Positions 58,215-64,000 of a stretch of 64,000 nucleotides of DNA are shown in pieces. Positions within the stretch are counted from its first letter, which is position 1; each line of letters opens with the position of its first letter. Both the position numbers and the translations under genes were made by a program. Location of the stretch: the NCBI GenBank assembly GCA_000827325.1, contig KN832875.1, positions 186,001 to 250,000 of the forward strand. The letters are read 5' to 3'. A model generated the notes under the pieces. That model was not told the origin of the DNA. It searched no databases and saw only the letters and a list, made by a program, of their open reading frames with translations. The DNA comes from Oidiodendron maius Zn. Taxonomy: Eukaryota; Ascomycota; Leotiomycetes; Myxotrichaceae.

Positions 58215-59740
58215 ATGCTCCCACCTATCCCCGTCCTTCGCGACTATGGAATCTCACCAGAATATGGATTCCTTCCAGCTCAGCTTCCTCTTGAGAGACT
58301 GCCCGATCCCTATTATAATAAATGGGAGGCTATCGTGGCAAACCTTCAGGGCTTGATTTTGAGCAAGCGTCTGCGAGGAGTCGTTGATCGACTTCCTGTC
58401 CTCTCCACTGCCGGTCTGGAACATGACTCGGAGTGGCGGAGGGCATACTCGCTTCTCTGCTTCATGGCTCATGGCTACATCTGGGGCGGTAACATCCCTG
58501 CAGAGGTTCATCCGTGTTGTCTACCCTAAATAATATGTGCTGACTTCAGTAAAAGCGTCTGCCACCTCCAATTTCGATTCCGCTGCTCCACATCTCAGCC
58601 TATCTTGAGGTTCCTCCAGTGGCTACTTATGCTGCTGTCTGTCTTTGGAATTTCAAGCCGCTGTTTGCAGATGAGCATGTGGACAATCTAGAGAACCTTG
58701 CAACACTCGCTACCTTTACAGGGTCTATTGATGAGTCGTGGTTCTACCTGGTTTCGGTAGCAATTGAAGCACGAGGAGCTCCCATCCTCCCACTAATGCT
58801 TGCTGCTATCCAGGCCGCCCGTATCGATGATATCGATACAGTGACTGCATGTCTAAGTACATTCGCAGAAAGGCTAGATGACCTCGGCACCCTCCTGCAA
58901 CGTATGCACGAGAGCTGTGACCCACACGCCTTCTACTATCATATTCGTCCCTTCCTCGCGGGAAGTAAGAATATGGAAGACGCTGGTCTCCCGAATGGGG
59001 TTATATATGAAGACGGCACCGGCACCGAAAAATACCGCCAATACAGCGGCGGAAGCAACACACAAAGCTCTCTCATCCAGTTTTTTGACATCATCCTTGG
59101 TATCGAGCATTTCCCAACTGGTGAGAAGAGAGAGATCGCCTCTGAAACTGAGCAACAAGGCAGGGCGCCTCCTGCAAAGCATAATTTCCTGCTCGAAATG
59201 CGCAAATATATGCCTGGGGCGCATCGCCGGTTCCTTGAGGACACCGCTCTAGTGGCCAACATTCGGGACTACGTTGAAGTGCATAGAGCAAACAAAGAAC
59301 TTACCGTTGCATACGACGCGTGCCTTGCCATGCTCAGGGCTTTTCGCGATAAACATATTAATATTGTTTCTCGATACATCATAGTTAAGTCACGCGAATC
59401 AAAGAGTCTGGCACGATCCACCAGCCCCGCAGCAGCGCACCGAAAGGTTGACATTGCTTCAGCATCTGCGATGCAAAACAATGCATCGGGCAAGAAGAAG
59501 CTGAGAGGGACCGGTGGTACGGCTCTGATTTCATTCTTGAAACAGGCACGGGATGAGACCGGCGAACTAGCAATTGACTCGTGGGCAAGGCGCGTGATGA
59601 ACAGAGATTTCAATACTAAAGGCCATGGAGACTTCTTCTTGGGAAAGCTTGAAGAGCAGCAGCCTACTGGCCTCGATCGATGCGGCCTCGCCGGGACGTG
59701 GACAATGGATGACAATGCCGGAGGATTATGCCATTATTAA
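58215..59740 (+). CDS. BNA2: Indoleamine 2,3-dioxygenase, two exons
   Basis: Heme enzyme that opens the indole ring of tryptophan, first step of the kynurenine path to NAD. Exons 58215-58505 and 58556-59740 (50-nt intron, acceptor TAAAAG) give 491 residues. Marks: GFLPAQLPLERLPDPYY; GYIWGGNIPAE joined to RLPPPISIPLLHISAYLEVPPVATYAAVCLWNF across the intron; PNGVIYEDG, RQYSGGSNTQSSLIQFFDIILGI, FLLEMRKYMPGAHRRFLED; and AYDACLAMLRAFRDKHINIVSRYI, whose His is the proximal heme ligand. The C-terminal part GTGGTALISFLKQARDET is also conserved. The intron donor GTTCAT is not canonical, and the true splice may differ by a few bases; the chosen one restores family sequence without gaps. Confidence 0.9.
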
Positions 59741-60447
59741 TCTTCTAGCGCTGTTCCTCCAATGCTGTCAGATTAGTATCTAGCAAGTTGATTATATGCC
59801 GTAATTGATTTCGTTCTGCACGAATGGGAGACACGACGTGCAGGTTACCGTAGACCGTCTCTAGAGCCATCTCTTATGCGCATGTGCACTGGTTAGTAGC
59901 ATCTGTACCTAGAGGTGGTGGAAGAAGTTTCACACCATCCCACCTACAAGATTTATACATATCACATTTGTAATTCGGCCGTGGAGTGCAGAGCACGTTT
60001 CGCAGACGGGATGCGACGGATCTTGACGGTCTATTTTGTAGATTGCAAGAAGAAAAACGAAAGGCCCGAACATGTTCGCAAATCTAAACGCTGGCATACT
60101 ACCGAGTTATGCATTGCTAAACCTTATAAGAGGCCGTACAGTACATATCTGTGACGAATTCTCGGGAATTCGACTGTGTATAAGGAGATTATTATATAGC
60201 CCTAGACAATGACGAATGCTCAATCCACCGAGGAAGGCCATAAACATTATTGTACCCTTTAAAAATCCGCCCTGGATATATTTAAAGTAGGCATATATAG
60301 AGTGGGAAAAAAATTCCTCAAGCCCAAAATGCCATGAAATAACAACGCCCAGAATACCAAATGCAATTCTCACATACCTCCCCCAATGACATACTCATAC
60401 ATTTCCGCAGATGATGTAATTCTGATAACGTTGCCTCATCCTCAACA
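59741..60447. other. Convergent intergenic region
   Basis: Some 700 bp between the 3' ends of the IDO and mannosyltransferase genes. No gene; a few short frames only. Confidence 0.3.
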
Positions 60448-62034
60448 TCAAAACCGTCCTTCTAATGGTGGTATCCCCTCCTCCAAGAGCTCCCAATTCC
60501 CATTTTCCCACGGGCCTTCGCGTAGGACAAGCAGCTGTCTAATCCCGCAGTACCCGCCGCGCTCAGCCGTACGCTTCGAGTCGATATAATGCCCCTTAGT
60601 GCGCCAGAAATCGAGATCCTTCGTTGCTGCTGCCGGCGGTAGGGGGCGAGCGATACGGCTGTAGAGATGTCCGGTAGCGTGAGGGTAATCGGAGAGGGTA
60701 TATATTGACGCGTCGCGTCTAGATGAGGTTTCAGATTCGTTTCTAGGCACCCAGATTCTCTCACTAATAACATCCCCTTCGACCTCCGCCCGCCGGGTAT
60801 TCATCCTCGGCATCTTGGCGCACCAATTGATGAACCTTTGCAGGAAGGCAGCTAGGCGCTCGAAGCGTTTTCCAATCCACAGGCGGGAGTGGGTGGTTGC
60901 GTCGTAGGAGACGCGGACGTAGGGGTTCATGTAGATCCCGGTGTCCCAGGGATCAGAACCAGAGGATGTAGAAGGGAGGGGGGAGGAAGCTATAAGGTCG
61001 GCATGAACAAGACAGCACTCGGAGGCCTCCCAGAAGGATTCGGTCGAGGAGCGGAAGCGGATGGGGAGTTGCGGAGGCTGGACTGCCTTGCTTTCTTCTC
61101 TTTCTGCAAGAGAGAACGAGCGGGGGGCCTTGGCGGCACCACCTTGGAAATATCTCCCGTCGAAAGCTACTATTCCTCCCCAACAACTCTTCACCCTCAC
61201 GGCACTCCTCTGCTCCAACACATCCTTCCTACTCCGCGCATCCCCCTCGCTCGAAAACCATGGAAAGATCGGCACACCCATACTATACCCCTCCGCGTCC
61301 CTCGTTGCAAAGGTATCATAATACTTCCAGCTCCTCACGAAATCCGTCCCGCAGGCAGCCTTGTACTCCGCCTGGCCCGTCCGCTTATTGACATTTGTGC
61401 CCCAGAGAAGTCGCACAGCGTCGGGCGCGGAGAAGAAGACATCGTTGAGGAAAAGGATGCGATTGTACGTCTGCGCGAGGGAGTCTAGTGGTTTGAGCGC
61501 GCGGTTGCGCACCTCGGCGAGGTACGCGATACGGCGGATGCGGGAGTCCCCAGTGTGTATTTTGGTGTGCTGGATGGAGTACAGGTCGATAGGGTCGAGT
61601 TCTTCGGACACAATACTCTTCTCGCAGGGGAGTTTCTCCTCGAGGCGCTTTAGCGCATCGGTGGGGCCGCCGTAGATAGAGACGTACACTCTATCTTTCC
61701 CTATCAGATCCACAAGGTCGAGAAGGGACTTGCCCCATGCACCGTCGATGAGGGTGGGGTCGATAATGTTCGCCGCAATATAGACCGTTTCGTCTGCAGA
61801 GGGGTGGAAGGGGGGCGGGTGCAGGTAGGAGGTGTTGACAGTGACTTGTAGCACGAGCAGGAAGACGAGGAAGATAAGGATGTAGAGGGGTCGGTAGAGG
61901 CGCCGGGTCTTGCGCAGGATGGCGAAGATATAAGTCAAGGAGTGCGAGCGCGGCCGTTTGCGCTTGAACTCGCTGCCGTCGTCGAAGTCGAATTCAGAGG
62001 AGGATTGGGGAAGGCGGTCGTAGTGGACAGGCAT
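60448..62034 (-). CDS. GT69 (Cap59/Cmt1-type) mannosyltransferase
   Basis: Predicted alpha-1,3-mannosyltransferase of the Cap59/Cmt1 family, a Golgi type-II membrane protein. One exon, 528 residues. A basic cytosolic tail (KRKRPRSHS) is followed by one membrane span at about residues 50-67 (LYILIFLVFLLVLQVTV). The catalytic part includes VYIAANIIDPTLIDGAWGKSLLDLV, VYVSIYGGPTDALKRLEEK, RIRRIAYLAEVRNRALKPL and NRILFLNDVFFSAPDAVRLLW, where LNDV is the likely metal-binding DxV-type site. A later CWGGIVAFDGRYF and SECCLVHADL are family-conserved. In Cryptococcus this family makes capsule; in other fungi it is linked to glycan or wall synthesis. The substrate here is not known. Confidence 0.85.
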   Translation of the reverse strand: MPVHYDRLPQSSSEFDFDDGSEFKRKRPRSHSLTYIFAILRKTRRLYRPLYILIFLVFLLVLQVTVNTSYLHPPPFHPSADETVYIAANIIDPTLIDGAWGKSLLDLVDLIGKDRVYVSIYGGPTDALKRLEEKLPCEKSIVSEELDPIDLYSIQHTKIHTGDSRIRRIAYLAEVRNRALKPLDSLAQTYNRILFLNDVFFSAPDAVRLLWGTNVNKRTGQAEYKAACGTDFVRSWKYYDTFATRDAEGYSMGVPIFPWFSSEGDARSRKDVLEQRSAVRVKSCWGGIVAFDGRYFQGGAAKAPRSFSLAEREESKAVQPPQLPIRFRSSTESFWEASECCLVHADLIASSPLPSTSSGSDPWDTGIYMNPYVRVSYDATTHSRLWIGKRFERLAAFLQRFINWCAKMPRMNTRRAEVEGDVISERIWVPRNESETSSRRDASIYTLSDYPHATGHLYSRIARPLPPAAATKDLDFWRTKGHYIDSKRTAERGGYCGIRQLLVLREGPWENGNWELLEEGIPPLEGRF

Positions 62035-64000
62035 GGTGGGCGCGCGGAGGTAAGGACTGACCTAGGTCGGTGGTGGGTTTGATGTGTGGGCGCGCGGTTT
62101 GAGGATATCCGCAATCATCTTATGCTCATGTTTCTCTTGCGCGTGAGGTGTAGAAAGGAGCGAGAGAGCGAGCGGGCAGGCACAGAGACTGTGGAATGAG
62201 GGTGGGTGGTGATGCCAAGAGAGGAGGCGTGGAATGAAGGGTTCTCCAGCCTCGAGAGTGGCGCATGGACACCCGGCCAGACGAGGAGACGCGCGGTTGC
62301 GAAAGAGAGGATATATGCGTGTCTCTGCTAGCAGGGCGTGAATTCCTCATTGACAGACATGATCGTAGGCACTATACGAAATTGTGAAAGGTCTCACAGT
62401 CCGAGGTACACCACCCGCAGTATCTGTATCAGTAACGATACCCCTTAACGTAACTGTTCTCACGTAACCACCCCTGACAGAGGCAAAAATGAAAAACATC
62501 GGACCCTCCAACCCCCGATCCCCTGACCCTAACACCGTTACGGACACCACCGCCGACCATGACATCTGGACGCACTGTATCTCCGGCTCCTGACTTGAAG
62601 ACGAAGAACAAACCATCATAGCATGACCCCGTGGTTCTTAATCTCTACTCTGTCGCCTTCGCCTCTGGCCGAGAGGAGCAGAACTCGCGAGCGGCGCCTG
62701 CCGGATATAACTTATCCAACTTTAAATGCTTTTCTGGGCGCTGGGAGGAGCCATTCGGGTGGCGAAGGTCCCGGATCCGTGAGTTGGAAACTGGGTCGCT
62801 ATTATGGACTGGACCCATATCCCTTTACCTAAATGTCTTCTAATTGTATAGATCACTAGAAAGTCCACGAATAGGTCTACATAGTGGCGTCAGAAATTAA
62901 TTTTGACTAGTATACCGCCAGCAAGACTTCATCCACAATCAGATTATCCTTACAGGCTCAGAATCTGGTGAGCCAAATGCCAACGTCCTTTGCCTTGAGT
63001 ACAGGACCTTGACTCTGGATAACCCCTGGTCATGTCCGTTTGAGAAGGGCGGATATCTCTTGATACAGCTCACACAACGTGTATGAAACTCTCTGAGCAA
63101 GGACGCTCCAGTCAGCCTACAGTCTCTAGTGGGTATATACCGCCATCTTTGCAAAGGGTTCGTCTGTCCTCCCAATCAGACTGCCTTGTCCGCTCATCGA
63201 CGAGTTCCCCCAACCGTTCGCTCACTATCTTGGAATGCAAGGACACGACTAGCCTTGGGAGCGGCCTCGACCACGGAACCAAATGGTACCATACAAGAGA
63301 CAAAGGCGCTCCAGAGCCCCCCGCGACAATAAAAAGAGAGAAAACACTGCTGAACTACAATGTAGCGTAGAGAGGAAAGGAACCCTATTCCCAACTAAAA
63401 GGGAGAGGAGGACTTTGGAAGTTTGTCATTGTCTACAGACATATATATATCACGGCAAAATGAACAGCTTTTTGATAGGTAGGCGGTGCGCACATTGTGC
63501 TTATATAGTGCAGCTATGCAAGAGGCCTACCGTAGCTACGTAGAACGAGCCAAGATCAGGGAGGGCTGAACTCACTCACTGTACATATATCTAACGACGT
63601 CCCTGCAGAACGGGTAGGGATCAGCATCTATTGACGAATATGTAGTAACACTATCACTACGTTTCACCAGCGAACCTCCAACGAGGTTTCAGCTACTCAG
63701 TATCTCCACAACCACGCCACTTAATGCTTTATATAGTATGCCTATGGATAATCTGAAGTCTAGAAATAGTAGATAGAGACAAAGCTAGAATCTTCGATTA
63801 TGAAATATATAATTGAAAAAATTGCCGCTTTAAGTCCTAAATTTATGTTCTAAATGTCAAAGCTATTTAAAAGCTTTAAACATAGCTTATTAGAGTACTC
63901 AGAAGCATTAAATTTTGGTTTTAATGCTGTTGCTGGTAGCATGCGTTGATAATTTTGGTGTGGAATTAGGCGATAACATAATGATGACGGCTAGTTAAAT
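62035..64000. other. No recognised gene; AT-rich at right edge
   Basis: Short frames, such as the minus-strand one at 62347-62619, lack recognisable domains. From about 63720 to the edge the DNA becomes clearly AT-rich, with no open frame of note; this may be the border of another decayed repeat. The promoter of the GT69 gene must begin at 62035. Confidence 0.3.

Overview
The window is nuclear DNA from a filamentous ascomycete (Pezizomycotina). The genes carry short GT-AG introns (about 45-155 nt) with CTAAC-type branch sites, and they have typical filamentous-fungal orthologues: DscA, a TigA-type disulfide isomerase, UreD, a Crh wall transglycosidase, CysA and a peroxisomal malate synthase ending in SKL. 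A scytalone dehydratase suggests DHN-melanin capacity. A Ty1/copia element with transition-only LTR divergence suggests repeat-induced point mutation (RIP). I cannot name the species.

Layout. 1-5.1 kb: thiamine pyrophosphokinase (runs off the edge) divergent from ELF1, then uracil phosphoribosyltransferase and an intronless GH43 protein. 5.1-10.4 kb: one complete-length but decayed copia element with paired 248-bp LTRs and a 5-bp target duplication. 10.4-16.9 kb: an accessory segment with a divergent pair of poorly known genes (a GIY-YIG-like protein and a decaying DUF3716 locus), a probable tRNA-Gly with a tiny intron, a MITE-like inverted repeat and a possible SANT/Myb relic. 16.9-34.4 kb: mitochondrial CysA-type acyltransferase, inositol polyphosphate kinase, pantothenate kinase, a secreted DUF3455 protein, an SDR, a broken SnoaL-like gene, scytalone dehydratase, a TPT/SLC35 transporter and a SWIRM protein. 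34.4-41.6 kb: a low-complexity intergenic region with an assembly gap, malate synthase, and an AT-rich decayed island. 41.6-62.0 kb: Crh transglycosidase, Pus4, purine-cytosine permease, Rtt106, DscA, protein disulfide isomerase, an Aim32/Apd1-type ferredoxin-like protein, UreD, indoleamine 2,3-dioxygenase and a GT69 mannosyltransferase. The last 2 kb hold no gene I can recognise and become AT-rich at the edge.

Most genes are scattered core-metabolism or housekeeping genes, not an operon-like system. Related functions do recur: nucleobase salvage (UPRT and permease), cofactor synthesis (thiamine-PP, CoA), sulfur assimilation (CysA), the glyoxylate cycle (malate synthase), tryptophan-to-NAD synthesis (IDO), urea use (UreD), and cell wall or glycan work (Crh, GT69, transporter). 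The least explained part is the accessory segment beside the copia element.

Exon boundaries were read by eye from frame continuity, family conservation and splice consensus; for most spliced genes the exon lengths sum to whole codons. No database search was possible.
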